Notes under the pieces: model-generated
Database searches by the model: none
Told to the model about the DNA's origin: nothing
What the model saw: the letters and a program-made list of their open reading frames with translations, nothing else
Program-made: the position numbers and the translations under genes
Assembly: GCA_937892925.1 (NCBI GenBank)
Contig: CALBHX010000032.1
Location: 1 to 64,000, forward strand
DNA from: an uncultured Lentisphaeraceae bacterium
GTDB lineage: Bacteria; Verrucomicrobiota; Kiritimatiellia; RFP12; DVOR01
DNA length: 64,000 bases
Direction: 5' to 3'
Shown: positions 8,737 through 18,187 of the stretch, piece by piece
Numbering within the stretch: position 1 is the first letter of the stretch
Layout of the letters: each line of letters opens with the position of its first letter

Positions 8737-10871
8737 GGCGTCATCAATCCTTTTCGAATTTCCGCCGCAGTCTGTGCCGTCAGCAGCGCCTCACGTTTGG
8801 CGGAAGAACGCAACGCCGTAAGAATTGCCGTGATAAAGGTCATATACGGGCTATTAGCCGAGTTGGGCGTCAGAGTAAGGATAATAATACGGCATCCGCG
8901 GCTTTCCTCGTCCTCGGAAAAATCAACGGGAGAGTCCGTAATGCCCACCGCGCAAACCAGTGTCTTAACCGCAGATGTTCGCGCATGGGGACAGGCTACG
9001 CCATAACCCACACCCGTTGACATAATATTCTCACGCTGCATGACTTCTGCTTCCGCCAACGCCACATTCTGCAACGCTCCAGTCGCGTGCAAACGCGCAA
9101 GCATCTCATGGATAATACCATTCCGATCCCTCGCCTGCAGGTGGGGAATAATATTCTGTTCCTTAACATAGCGGGATAGAATAGAAATCCGGGGGTTTCC
9201 AATTTTGCCAGCTGCTTCCGGCGCAGGTGCATCAGCAATTCCCAAATGCGCACGTTCTGTAATTGGCTTGCGCAAAGCCTCCAATACAGCTTCAAACTCA
9301 GCTAATGACTCAGCCATGATCACTCGAACGAAAGGCATCACAGCAGCCGTTGCAGAAAACGTGATGGTTTCATCCCCGCAGAGAATATTCAAGACCGTAT
9401 CTGCACGGCGCGCCTGATAAAGCCCCTGAGCCGGATCAATCTGGTGAACAAAGAAACCTTCTTTCGTAAGATTTTGCACAATTTTGGCCATGACATTGTT
9501 GGTGACCGTGTGATTCGGGAAATGATACACGGCTTCCGGCCCGGTATGACGATCCGGCAAATGCCGATGGCCACGCCACTTGAGCTTAAACGCCACCAAT
9601 AACAGGGGCGGAGAAACTAAGGTGGTCAGCAACGTCATAAGCACCGCAACACCAAGTACCTCTTGATGCCCATTGGCTGCGGCAATGCCTGCAATGATCA
9701 ATGCTACCTCTCCACGTGGCACCATGCCCAACCCCACTCGCAGTGCCCCCATGGGCGTAAATCCAAAACAGAGAGTCGGCAAACCACACCCAACCACTTT
9801 GGCTGCTACGGCGATACCTGTGTAGACCAATCCTACCAACAAGACCTGCTTATCCGCAAACTTGGAGACATCCACCATCATCCCCATGACCACGAAGAAG
9901 ATCGGCACAAGAAATTGATACAACCCATGAAGCTTTTCCTGGATCATAATCCCCATTTCCGTACGCGAGAAGGAAAGCCCTGTTACATACGCACCAATAA
10001 TCATGGCCAGATGGACCTTCTCGAAAAGTCCTCCCACCAAAAGCGCTAGACCTAACGCCAAAACAGCAACTTCACCATGGGAACCACAGGGTTTGAGCAA
10101 ACGTGCTACTTTTCGGGAAAGCAATAATCCCACCACCGTGGCTCCGACCCAAATCCCGAAGCTACGTCCCGCAATCAGGCTGATATGCGACCATTGAACC
10201 GATTCACCTGCTGCTTTTGCCGCGATCATTCCCATACCGATGGCCAACATGATAATACCGAGCACATCGTCAATCACGGCTCCGGCCAAGATGGTAACCC
10301 CCTCCTGAGAATCTAGCTTCCGCCGTTCGGAAAGAATCCGCGCAGTAATGGAAACAGAGGTCGCCGTGCTCATAACGCCCATCAGAATTGCTGTCGGATC
10401 CGTCCACTCCAATCCAAGCAACCAGACCCCAACTCCCGCGCCAGAGAAATAGGACACCACAACTCCGCCAACTCCAACAAGAGAGCCGACGGCAGAATAA
10501 CGCATAAACATGCGCAAATCCGTCTCCGCACCCACAAGAAATAGCAACACGACCGAGGCCACCGTACAAAGTCCATACAACTCTGGCGCCACAACCACCG
10601 GCGAACCCGCAAACGCCTGAAAACACCACCCAGGAATCCATCTTCCCAACGCGAAGGGGCCAATCAAAATACCTGCGCACAACTCACCCAACACACTCGG
10701 CAAGCGCAGCCGCGTAAAGAGCAAATTCCCGAATCGCGCAGCAAACAAAATTATACCCACCTGAATCGCAAGAAGCGTCATCCGGTGGGTAACCTCCACT
10801 TGAGGCGTTGTTCCCGCTGCACATAATGGCAAAGCGGCACATATGGAAAGAATAAAAAACAAAATCTTCAT
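8733..10871 (-). CDS. CPA2 cation:proton antiporter fused to a PTS EIIA (fructose-type) domain
   Basis: A 712-residue fusion. Residues ~20-420 are a 12-13-segment Kef/CPA2 antiporter (LRLPSVLGELCAGILIGPFA; SATSVSITARILSE; the ion-site loop AGAVIDDVLGIIMLAIG). A soluble linker domain follows (~430-540), then a C-terminal EIIA type-2 domain (~565-712) with the phosphorylatable histidine in GVACPHARTSAV at about residue 630. Such domains let phosphoenolpyruvate-PTS phosphorylation control other proteins, so ion exchange may be tied to sugar or nitrogen status (inference). Of two ATGs (10877, 10871), the second lies 8 nt after the extended -10, like the other leaderless genes here, so I prefer it. 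A short signal-like segment precedes the first helix. Confidence 0.87.
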   Translation of the reverse strand: MKILFFILSICAALPLCAAGTTPQVEVTHRMTLLAIQVGIILFAARFGNLLFTRLRLPSVLGELCAGILIGPFALGRWIPGWCFQAFAGSPVVVAPELYGLCTVASVVLLFLVGAETDLRMFMRYSAVGSLVGVGGVVVSYFSGAGVGVWLLGLEWTDPTAILMGVMSTATSVSITARILSERRKLDSQEGVTILAGAVIDDVLGIIMLAIGMGMIAAKAAGESVQWSHISLIAGRSFGIWVGATVVGLLLSRKVARLLKPCGSHGEVAVLALGLALLVGGLFEKVHLAMIIGAYVTGLSFSRTEMGIMIQEKLHGLYQFLVPIFFVVMGMMVDVSKFADKQVLLVGLVYTGIAVAAKVVGCGLPTLCFGFTPMGALRVGLGMVPRGEVALIIAGIAAANGHQEVLGVAVLMTLLTTLVSPPLLLVAFKLKWRGHRHLPDRHTGPEAVYHFPNHTVTNNVMAKIVQNLTKEGFFVHQIDPAQGLYQARRADTVLNILCGDETITFSATAAVMPFVRVIMAESLAEFEAVLEALRKPITERAHLGIADAPAPEAAGKIGNPRISILSRYVKEQNIIPHLQARDRNGIIHEMLARLHATGALQNVALAEAEVMQRENIMSTGVGYGVACPHARTSAVKTLVCAVGITDSPVDFSEDEESRGCRIIILTLTPNSANSPYMTFITAILTALRSSAKREALLTAQTAAEIRKGLMTP

Positions 10872-10879
10872 GGCCATTC

Positions 10880-10888
10880 ATTGTAACA
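10880..10888 (-). promoter_or_regulatory. Extended -10 promoter of the CPA2-EIIA operon
   Basis: Minus-strand TGTTACAAT (TG-n-TACAAT, 5/6). It lies 8 nt from the ATG at 10871 and only 2 nt from the ATG at 10877, which argues for the second start and a leaderless mRNA. Confidence 0.5.
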
Positions 10889-11251
10889 AAAAGTATCGCA
10901 AGGAAGGAAGTATTAGGTAACGCGGTCAACGAGAATATCATCATATGGCCTGAGAGCCTTTGTGACACATACGCATTCTAATCTTGTGGGTTCATTCCAA
11001 CAATCCGTAAGTCGCACAACATTCTTACAGACACCTCCAACAGTACCTGTTCTGCACTATCTTACGAGGGATCAAAACACGCATTCTGCTTCACATTCTT
11101 GTGTCATAAAAACGCGTAACTCTTAGATAATGGGAGGAAAATCCTCAACTTTCACACCCTTTTTCACATCCCAGCCAAGCATTATTCCACACATCTTCCA
11201 CAGAAACATCTGTTTCACCACTTGTACCGAGTCGTTCTTTTTGTTCATCTT
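10889..11251. other. Divergent intergenic spacer, no gene seen
   Basis: The spacer between the divergent antiporter and lepA promoters. It contains one small hairpin (GAGGA/TCCTC near 11140) and no convincing ORF or RNA gene. Confidence 0.4.
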
Positions 11252-11260
11252 TGATAGAAT
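11252..11260 (+). promoter_or_regulatory. Extended -10 promoter of lepA
   Basis: TGATAGAAT (TG-n-TAGAAT, 5/6) ends 9 nt before the lepA ATG at 11270. No Shine-Dalgarno sequence lies between them, so the message should carry a leader of 0-3 nt. Confidence 0.55.
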
Positions 11261-11269
11261 TTGTGCCTT

Positions 11270-13099
11270 ATGAGCAACGATTTTAACGACGACCTCGCCC
11301 ATACCCGAAACTTCTGTATCATTGCGCATATCGATCATGGTAAAACCACGCTGTCGGATCGTATTTTAGAATTGACGCGTGCCATTGACCCGAGACAGCT
11401 GAAAGAGCAGACGCTTGACGCCATGGATCTGGAGCGAGAACGCGGAATCACCATCAAAAGCCATCCCGTTTCCATGCAATATACTGCATCGGATGGCCAA
11501 TGCTATCGGCTCAATCTGATAGACACTCCAGGGCATGTGGACTTTGCATATGAAGTAAGTCGTGCCATGGGAGCCTGCGAGGGCGCCATCTTGGTGGTAG
11601 ATGCAGCACAGGGGGTTGAAGCACAAACAGTCGCTAATGCCTACCTGGCCATTGATGCCAACCTTGAAATTCTGCCAGTGCTTAACAAAGTTGACCTACC
11701 CAGCGCAAACGTCCCGGAAGTTATTCGACAAATCGAAGATGTGTTAGGGATTCCAGTGGATCCAGAACTCAAGATTTCGGCCAAAACTGGAGAGGGTGTA
11801 GAAGCGGTTCTAGAAACGTTGGTAAAGCGATTCCCTGCGCCTAAAACCGATCATCCAAACGGGCCTTTGCGTGCGCTGGTGTTTGATTCTGTCTTTGATG
11901 TCTATCGTGGTGTGATCACATATGTTCGCGTAGTTGACGGTTCTATTCGGGCAGGTGATGCCCTGCGCTTTATGAGTACGGGGCAAACTACGCCCGTGAA
12001 GGAAGTCGGCATCTTTTCCCCTTTCCAGAAGCCCGTTGAGGTATTGGAGCCAGGCCAAGTAGGATATATCGTTGGAGCCATCAAGGATCCAGCGGAAATC
12101 AAGATCGGCGACACGCTCACATCTGACCGAGATGGTGCATCCGTTCCGCTTCACGGATTCAAAGAGATTCACCCGACCGTCTTCTGTGGAATCTACCCGG
12201 TCAGTACAGATGAATACAATAAGGTGCGTACCGGGTTGGAAAAGCTACATCTCAACGATTCCGCATTTACGTTTCATGCCGAGAGCTCTGTGGCTTTAGG
12301 CTTTGGATTCCGTTGTGGATTTCTTGGCCTGCTCCACATGGAGGTTGTTCAAGAACGATTGCGGCGGGAATTTCAACTCGATATCATCAATACACATCCG
12401 GCTGTTATTTATAAGGTTACCCTAAAAGACGGTTCCGTTATGGAAATTGACAACCCCGTACTTTTGCCGGATCCCACGCGTATTGAGATGATTGAGGAAC
12501 CTGTAATCAAGGCACGTATTATCACCATGAATACGTGCATGGGAGACATCATGCGTTTGGTGATGGAACGACGTGGTGTTGTGGACTGTACCGAAACGCT
12601 TGACGCACAACGTGTGATCCTTACCTGTATCTTGCCCCTGAATGAAATCCTAATTGATTTCCATGATACGCTTAAGTCGATTTCTAGAGGATATGCCTCT
12701 ATGGACTATGAGCCGCATGGATATCAGCCCAGCGATATTGTACGTATGGATATTCTGCTCAATGGAGAGCCGGTAGATGCATTCAGCTGCATGGTTCACC
12801 GCGACCGCGCCGTGGCTCGTGGAAAACAAATGTGCAAAGCATTGAGCGAAACCATTCCTCCACACATGTTTAAAATCCCCGTACAGGCCTGTATCGGAAG
12901 AACCATCATTGCCAGAGAAGATATTCGTCCCTTCCGTAAGGACGTTACCGCCAAGCTTTATGGCGGAGATGTAACGCGCAAGCAGAAATTGTTAAAAAAG
13001 CAGGCAGAAGGTAAGAAGCGGATGAAGGAGTTTGGTTCGGTGAATGTACCGCAATCAGCCTTTATTGCCGTATTGAAGGGGTCTTCGGAGGAAAAATAA
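11270..13099 (+). CDS. lepA: Elongation factor 4 (LepA), back-translocating ribosomal GTPase
   Basis: A 609-residue LepA, normal for the family (about 600). The GTPase motifs are all present: G1 HIDHGKTTLSDRI near the N-terminus, the switch segment RERGITIKSHPVSM, G3 DTPGHVDFAYEVSR and G4 NKVDLPSA. The LepA-specific C-terminal domain is intact, with FRKDVTAKLYGGDVTRKQ and GKKRMKEFGSVNVPQSAF close to the end. EF4 binds stalled or mis-translocated ribosomes. The frame also offers a TTG at 11261, but ATG at 11270 matches the family start and the promoter spacing. The stop overlaps the start of the next gene (TAATG). Confidence 0.96.
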   Translation: MSNDFNDDLAHTRNFCIIAHIDHGKTTLSDRILELTRAIDPRQLKEQTLDAMDLERERGITIKSHPVSMQYTASDGQCYRLNLIDTPGHVDFAYEVSRAMGACEGAILVVDAAQGVEAQTVANAYLAIDANLEILPVLNKVDLPSANVPEVIRQIEDVLGIPVDPELKISAKTGEGVEAVLETLVKRFPAPKTDHPNGPLRALVFDSVFDVYRGVITYVRVVDGSIRAGDALRFMSTGQTTPVKEVGIFSPFQKPVEVLEPGQVGYIVGAIKDPAEIKIGDTLTSDRDGASVPLHGFKEIHPTVFCGIYPVSTDEYNKVRTGLEKLHLNDSAFTFHAESSVALGFGFRCGFLGLLHMEVVQERLRREFQLDIINTHPAVIYKVTLKDGSVMEIDNPVLLPDPTRIEMIEEPVIKARIITMNTCMGDIMRLVMERRGVVDCTETLDAQRVILTCILPLNEILIDFHDTLKSISRGYASMDYEPHGYQPSDIVRMDILLNGEPVDAFSCMVHRDRAVARGKQMCKALSETIPPHMFKIPVQACIGRTIIAREDIRPFRKDVTAKLYGGDVTRKQKLLKKQAEGKKRMKEFGSVNVPQSAFIAVLKGSSEEK

Positions 13100-13611
13100 T
13101 GCTTGGGGCAACGGCAGCGAATACGCATATGCTCGATTGGTGCGTGTGGCAATATTTCGCAACCCCTTATTTTTGGAGCGGGTTTATGGGGTGGTGCATT
13201 GCGCAAATTATCAAAATGACGCGCGGTGCCATTCGCACAAAAAGTCTTGACTTTACCTATCTGATGAGTACCGGGGGAATGCCAAGTGCGCATTCTTCTC
13301 TTGTTGTAGGTGTTTTTGTAAGCCTAGGATTAGGGCGTGGCTGGGCAGATCCAATTACGATTGTAGCCAGTGTCGTTGCAACCATCACCATGTTTGATGC
13401 CGCCACCGTACGTCGAGCCGCCGGGCTTCAGGCTCGTTTGCTAAACAAACTGACCCGCCAGCTCTTTTTTGAACGGAAGTTTTCCGCAAAACCACTTAAA
13501 GAAATGCTTGGCCACACCCGTACAGAAGTGCTTGGGGGTATGATTACAGGCACCGTAGTCGCCATTGGTGTAATGCACCTGTGGACAACGTTTCAATGGC
13601 CCAACTTATAG
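13099..13611 (+). CDS. Divergent PAP2 family (DUF212) membrane protein
   Basis: A 170-residue membrane protein of the DUF212 group, distant relatives of PAP2 phosphatases. The family core is evident: SGFMGWCIAQIIKM, then STGGMPSAHSSLVVG, which holds the PSAH motif, and MFDAATVRRAAGLQA. Members have four helices and their substrate is not settled; a lipid or isoprenoid phosphatase is plausible. About 16 residues before YFWSGF are not typical of the family, so an internal start is possible, but translational coupling to lepA (TAATG) supports the given one. Confidence 0.82.
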   Translation: MLGATAANTHMLDWCVWQYFATPYFWSGFMGWCIAQIIKMTRGAIRTKSLDFTYLMSTGGMPSAHSSLVVGVFVSLGLGRGWADPITIVASVVATITMFDAATVRRAAGLQARLLNKLTRQLFFERKFSAKPLKEMLGHTRTEVLGGMITGTVVAIGVMHLWTTFQWPNL

Positions 13612-13634
13612 CCTAAAATCCATCGGATTTCACC

Positions 13635-14696
13635 ATGAGTCAGGCCTACCCCCTAGAACTTCCGGACGCACTCGTCCAGCATCCATTGGCTCCATACATT
13701 CTGGATAAAGCCATTAAAGCATTAGCATGGCATCATGAACGGCCAAGTTCTGTCGTTTTCAACTTTAGCGCATCTTCTCCGTCTTCAACACTCCTTCCCA
13801 TTATTGCCGAAAGTGCCCGTCATGGGCTGCTTTGTCATTCAGGGAGCCCTCCTGAAATCGCGTCCCCTTTACGTTGTCTCTACCGCAACAAATGGCTTGA
13901 TCTTTCGTTGCAAGAACCCCTCGATGACTGGCATGCCCACACACAATTCGCTTATTGCGGGCGTGGTATTGATCTTTTTGACGCCGCCCGTCTAGCACAT
14001 TTTTTCGGAATCCGCACACAGGGCTTTTCTGAACACGCATTTGCCCTGTATTTTCCTTCCGATGCGTTAAAGTTCTACTGGCAGGCAGATCTCGACCTTG
14101 TAGCTCGCACCTGGGGTTCTTCAGAACGCGGCCGGATGCTTGCATATAAGACACTTGCCCAAACCATACGTCCAATTTTTGGTAAACGCATTCGTATGGG
14201 ATTAGAAGTAGATCTATTAAGTAATGGGCAACTCTGTTTGGCTCCGCAAGATCAAAACGGATGGGATATGTTGATTGGTGCCATCCATGAAATCCCAGAC
14301 ATCCAGGCCGGAAACACACAGGCAGAAACCGAATATGCTTGGATGCGGGATATCGAACGGCTACTCGAAAGCCCCATTCAAATTCTAGCTCATCCCTTTC
14401 GTTATTGGACGTGGAGCAAACGACCCGTGCCACGGCATTTCTACCGCCCAGTCGCCAAACTCCTAGCAAAACGACACATAGCCGCAGAAATCAATCATCA
14501 TAAGAACCCGTTCGAGCTGGAATTTTACCGAATCTGTCTAGAGGAAGGCGTTCAATTATCTCTCGGATCCGATGCTCACATTACACGCGACATCGCAGAC
14601 CTAACCCCTCATCTTGAAACATTGAAAGCCCTTGGGCTTACAACACAGGAAAGCCGCTCCCGCCATTTGCTCCAGGATGTACCTACTAACCCCTAA
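13635..14696 (+). CDS. PHP-domain metal-dependent hydrolase (histidinol-phosphatase-like)
   Basis: A 353-residue protein. The first ~85 residues have no recognised domain. A PHP domain follows with its metal-ligand series in order: DWHAHTQFAY, GFSEHAF, GLEVDLL, ILAHPFRY, AAEINHHKN and LSLGSDAH. These match trinuclear-metal phosphoesterases such as histidinol phosphatase HisK and related nucleases. The substrate cannot be told. It could serve histidine synthesis together with the HisI homologue at 2.8 kb, but they are not linked. It starts 23 bp after the DUF212 gene and ends the lepA operon; no terminator is visible. Confidence 0.78.
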   Translation: MSQAYPLELPDALVQHPLAPYILDKAIKALAWHHERPSSVVFNFSASSPSSTLLPIIAESARHGLLCHSGSPPEIASPLRCLYRNKWLDLSLQEPLDDWHAHTQFAYCGRGIDLFDAARLAHFFGIRTQGFSEHAFALYFPSDALKFYWQADLDLVARTWGSSERGRMLAYKTLAQTIRPIFGKRIRMGLEVDLLSNGQLCLAPQDQNGWDMLIGAIHEIPDIQAGNTQAETEYAWMRDIERLLESPIQILAHPFRYWTWSKRPVPRHFYRPVAKLLAKRHIAAEINHHKNPFELEFYRICLEEGVQLSLGSDAHITRDIADLTPHLETLKALGLTTQESRSRHLLQDVPTNP

Positions 14697-15025
14697 ATGG
14701 ATTACGTTTAGTCTAGCGTATACACGAAAAATGAAGCATCACTGTTCCCTAAGACGCATGCAGCCCAGCAACTAAATCATGCGCATCCTCTGGCGGTATT
14801 TATACTTGTAATCATTTAATTGCATCTTTTAGTCACGCATAAAGCCGTCTAACCTCATGTTCCGTGAAAAGCTGCTTAACCCTTATGACCAGAAAGTGTT
14901 CTCCTAAATTAAAAATAGAACATATAATCGGTTATCTCAGCAAAAGTATCAAAATACTCATATTACCCCTCCACGTCGTTGCCCGCATAACCACGTTTCG
15001 CTATATGAAATGAAAAATCCTACGA
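14697..15025. other. Intergenic spacer before the tad operon
   Basis: AT-rich sequence with no credible ORF, no strong hairpin and no tRNA-like element that I can see. Confidence 0.4.
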
Positions 15026-15054
15026 TTGGTTTTTACCGCATATTCTGTTAAACT
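15026..15054 (+). promoter_or_regulatory. Promoter of the tad operon
   Basis: -35 TTGGTT (15026-15031), 17-bp spacer, extended -10 TGT-TAAACT (hexamer 15049-15054). The hexamer ends 7 nt before the ATG at 15062. The intervening GGAG would fall upstream of or at the transcription start, so a leaderless message is likely. Confidence 0.5.
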
Positions 15055-15061
15055 GGAGAAC

Positions 15062-15640
15062 ATGAAAGCACTGAAACGACCTTTGTTTCGAAAAGTTTTT
15101 CTGATCGGATTCCTCGCTGTAGCCGGGTTGTTGTTGGGGGATATCTTCCAGCACCTGACGCAACAAAAACCTGAAGACATTCTGCTGCAACTCCATGCGC
15201 AGCAAATCATGTCACAAAGCCTGCAAGTAAACGGTGTGTCCGTTGTTGCAGACGTCTGGGAGCTTCCCGAGACATCCAGTGCAACCCCATTGCGAAAAGC
15301 ACGCGGCAAGAGCCTCATTGTCGGGCGACTTGTTTATCTCTTCTCGAATATTGATTTGGGGTCTCTGCGCGGACAATGTGTTTACCCTGATGAATTACCA
15401 CCCTGGCCCATCACATGCGACTATGTAGTCGATACCGGGCTCAGCCAATTTGTCAGCGGAACGACCGCGCAAACCCCAGAAGATACGCTGGCGGCACTAG
15501 ATGCCTCCGCAAAGCAGGCTGGGTGGACAGCTCGAGGCGCCAGAGTCTGGCAAAAAGGTCATCAAACACTTTTTGCCCAGGCATCCAATGATGGTAAGCA
15601 AACACACGCAATGCTGATTCTGAAAAAGGAACTCCCGTGA
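15062..15640 (+). CDS. Unknown membrane-anchored protein, first gene of the tad operon
   Basis: I do not recognise this 192-residue protein. It has a basic N-terminus, one hydrophobic helix (about 10-28, FLIGFLAVAGLLLGDIF), and then a soluble, presumably periplasmic, alpha/beta domain with two cysteines in a short interval (QCVYPDELPPWPITCDY). The start at 15062 is preferred to an in-frame TTG at 15026, which is the -35 box. The gene is followed by cpaB with a GTGA overlap, so it belongs to the pilus operon; a pilus-assembly accessory role is inferred only from position. Confidence 0.65.
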   Translation: MKALKRPLFRKVFLIGFLAVAGLLLGDIFQHLTQQKPEDILLQLHAQQIMSQSLQVNGVSVVADVWELPETSSATPLRKARGKSLIVGRLVYLFSNIDLGSLRGQCVYPDELPPWPITCDYVVDTGLSQFVSGTTAQTPEDTLAALDASAKQAGWTARGARVWQKGHQTLFAQASNDGKQTHAMLILKKELP

Positions 15641-16443
15641 AGCAGAAGATTATCTTGGCAGCCTCTGTGGCGATTGGCCTCCTTGCAGCCTTCCTTACAG
15701 GCTCATATATCTCCGCGAAAGAACGTGCATTGCAGGAAGAAAAAACGGCTTTCGCCCGCAGGAATCGGACAATCGAAGCGGTTGTGCTGGCAAAGAATTT
15801 ACCAGCAGGAACGCAGCTCACCGCCGATGATTTGGGAATCCTTTCTTTCCCGGAACGTGCCTTGCGAGAACAAACCATTCGCCCGCAGGGAAATATCGCT
15901 CTTCGGTTGATCGGCCGTCGCCTTGCCGTAGGTGTCTCTGCCAGACAGCCGCTTCAATGGAGTGACATTGAAGGTGGAGCCCCAGATGATCGCGGGTTAG
16001 CAGGAATGTTACGCCCAAAAATGCGTGCCATTTCCATCACCGTTTCACCCGCTGCAAGTGTAAGCAATATGGTTCGCCCAACAGATCATGTCGATGTTCT
16101 TGGGACGTTCACCCTGCCCAGTAAAACCATCGAAGGAGCCACTGAACTGGTTACCTTAACCATTCTGCAAGATGTGCTTGTTCTCGCAACAGGACAGGAA
16201 ACCGCCGCAACCTATCGTGGTGGGAACGGTAACTACTCATTTGTTACATTAGAAGTTTCACCTCACGAGGCCGAGGTTTTGACATTTGCCGAACAAATGC
16301 GAGGCCGTTTAACGCTTTCACTTCGAAATCCGGAAGATTTGCACTATGAAAAAGAGTTGCCGCAGGTCAACTTCGATCGAATTCGTACAACACTTGAAAA
16401 TCTGAATGAGCTTCGGCAGAAAACCATTCTGCGCAAGCGGTAA
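15637..16443 (+). CDS. cpaB: Flp pilus assembly protein CpaB/RcpC
   Basis: A 268-residue protein with an N-terminal anchor (IILAASVAIGLLAAFLTG) and a periplasmic SAF domain: VVLAKNLPAGTQLTADDLG is the typical CpaB start of that domain. RPKMRAISITVSPAASVSNM and RPTDHVDVLGTF are the second conserved block of the RcpC family. CpaB works with the secretin in the envelope part of the Tad secretion machine. It starts with GTG overlapping the previous stop (GTGA). Confidence 0.9.
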   Translation: MKQKIILAASVAIGLLAAFLTGSYISAKERALQEEKTAFARRNRTIEAVVLAKNLPAGTQLTADDLGILSFPERALREQTIRPQGNIALRLIGRRLAVGVSARQPLQWSDIEGGAPDDRGLAGMLRPKMRAISITVSPAASVSNMVRPTDHVDVLGTFTLPSKTIEGATELVTLTILQDVLVLATGQETAATYRGGNGNYSFVTLEVSPHEAEVLTFAEQMRGRLTLSLRNPEDLHYEKELPQVNFDRIRTTLENLNELRQKTILRKR

Positions 16444-16456
16444 GAAGGGTTTTCGC

Positions 16457-18187
16457 ATGACAGACTATTTAATTACCCTGGCCATCCCCGGTCGTCCGCC
16501 GGCACGTGTTACACTCCCGTGCGGCGCTTATCTGATTGGCCGCGGTGTAGACTGTGCCTTACGGCTCGAAGATGCCAGTGTCAGCGAGTTACACGCCAAA
16601 CTCATCCTTACCCCAACAGAAGCATGGATTGAAGACCTAGGATCATCCAACGGGACCGTTGTCAATGCACGCCCCATCTGCGACACCACCAGGCTTCTTC
16701 CAGAAACCATTGTTACCGTTGGGAATACCGTTTTCCGTGTACAAATTAAATCTCAGCCCTCGGCGGAGTCGCCTGCCCCTGTAGCTAAACCGATACAGCC
16801 ACCAAACCTAGCTGCTCCCGCCCCCTCACAAGTAATAACTCCACCGCAACCGGCACCTGCTCTCCAACAAGAGCCTCCACCGCCCACCCCCGCCGCGCGG
16901 CGTCTTTCCGAGCTTCGTAGAAGTGTCAAAGCTCAATTACATGCTGAATTGGTCAAACGCCTGGATCTCAAACGATTAGCTACCAGTTCACTCTCACAAG
17001 AAGACCTTGGGCGGCGTGTCCGAGAAACACTCCAAACCATTTTAACGGAAGTAAAAGCGCGCAGAGCCTTACCAGAAGGCCTGCAACCCGACGCCCTGGT
17101 TGAGGAACTCTACAATGAATCCGTTCGGCTTGGCCCCATTGAGACGTTTCTTGCCGATGACTCCGTAACAGAAATCATGGTCAATGGTCCGCAGCACGTA
17201 TACGTTGAACGCAAAGGGAAATTGGAGCTTTCCGAACAAACCTTTATGGATGAAGCCAGCGTCATGGCCGTTATTGAACGAATCGTGGCGCCTCTGGGGC
17301 GGCGGATTGACGAAAGTCAGCCCTATGTGGACGCCCGATTAGCCGATGGTTCGCGTGTTAATGCAATTATTCCACCACTTTCTTTGATTGGCCCCTGCAT
17401 CACCATTCGAAAGTTTGCCAAACGTGTGCTCACGGCAGAAGATTTCGTTCGTTTCGGCACATGGACACCAGCTATTGCTGACTTTCTCCGCGTCTGCGTA
17501 GCTTTACGAAAGAATATTGTTGTGGCCGGCGGAACAGGTTCTGGAAAAACAACGTTGCTCAACGTGCTTTCAGGCTTCATTCCGCACAGCGACCGCATTC
17601 TTACCATTGAAGACGCTGCAGAATTACGGCTGAATCAACCACATGTTGTGCGTTTGGAAGCGCGCCCGCCAAACATCGAGGGAAAAGGTGCTGTAACCAT
17701 TCGAGATCTTGTGCGTAACGCCTTGCGCATGCGCCCGGATCGCATTATCGTTGGCGAATGCCGTGGTGGCGAATCCTTAGATATGCTTCAAGCCATGAAT
17801 ACTGGACATGACGGTTCACTCACCACCGTTCATGCAAATACCCCGCGCGATGTCATCAGTCGATTGGAAACCATGGTGTTGATGTCCGGCGTAGAACTCC
17901 CAAGCCGTGCCATTCGAGAACAAATAGCCAGTGCCGTCAACATCATCGTTCAAGAATCACGCCTTGCTGATGGATCTCGCCGAATTGTTGCCGTTTCGGA
18001 AATTACCGGGATGGAAGGGCAGCAGATCGTTATGCAGGATCTCTTCCTTTTCAAGCAAACAGGCATTGACGCCAAGGGGCAAATTCAAGGTGTATTGACC
18101 GCGACCGGAGCCATGCCCTCATTCTACGACAGCCTTGCCTCCCGTGGCATTGAGTTAGATCCCGCACTCTTTACACCACAGTCATGA
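16457..18187 (+). CDS. cpaF: CpaF/TadA secretion ATPase with N-terminal FHA domain
   Basis: A 576-residue fusion. Residues ~5-95 are a forkhead-associated domain, a phosphothreonine reader: [22 protein letters not shown] and [16 protein letters not shown] proline-rich linker (~105-150) leads to a complete CpaF/TadA ATPase with N-terminal helical bundle, [14 protein letters not shown], Walker [13 protein letters not shown] (~356-367), the Asp box [10 protein letters not shown], Walker [15 protein letters not shown] and [10 protein letters not shown]. TadA powers pilus extension and retraction. The FHA domain suggests control by a Ser/Thr kinase, none of which is in the window. The start at 16457 follows AAGAAGG; the in-frame ATG at 16406 lies inside cpaB. 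Confidence 0.92.
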   Translation: MTDYLITLAIPGRPPARVTLPCGAYLIGRGVDCALRLEDASVSELHAKLILTPTEAWIEDLGSSNGTVVNARPICDTTRLLPETIVTVGNTVFRVQIKSQPSAESPAPVAKPIQPPNLAAPAPSQVITPPQPAPALQQEPPPPTPAARRLSELRRSVKAQLHAELVKRLDLKRLATSSLSQEDLGRRVRETLQTILTEVKARRALPEGLQPDALVEELYNESVRLGPIETFLADDSVTEIMVNGPQHVYVERKGKLELSEQTFMDEASVMAVIERIVAPLGRRIDESQPYVDARLADGSRVNAIIPPLSLIGPCITIRKFAKRVLTAEDFVRFGTWTPAIADFLRVCVALRKNIVVAGGTGSGKTTLLNVLSGFIPHSDRILTIEDAAELRLNQPHVVRLEARPPNIEGKGAVTIRDLVRNALRMRPDRIIVGECRGGESLDMLQAMNTGHDGSLTTVHANTPRDVISRLETMVLMSGVELPSRAIREQIASAVNIIVQESRLADGSRRIVAVSEITGMEGQQIVMQDLFLFKQTGIDAKGQIQGVLTATGAMPSFYDSLASRGIELDPALFTPQS

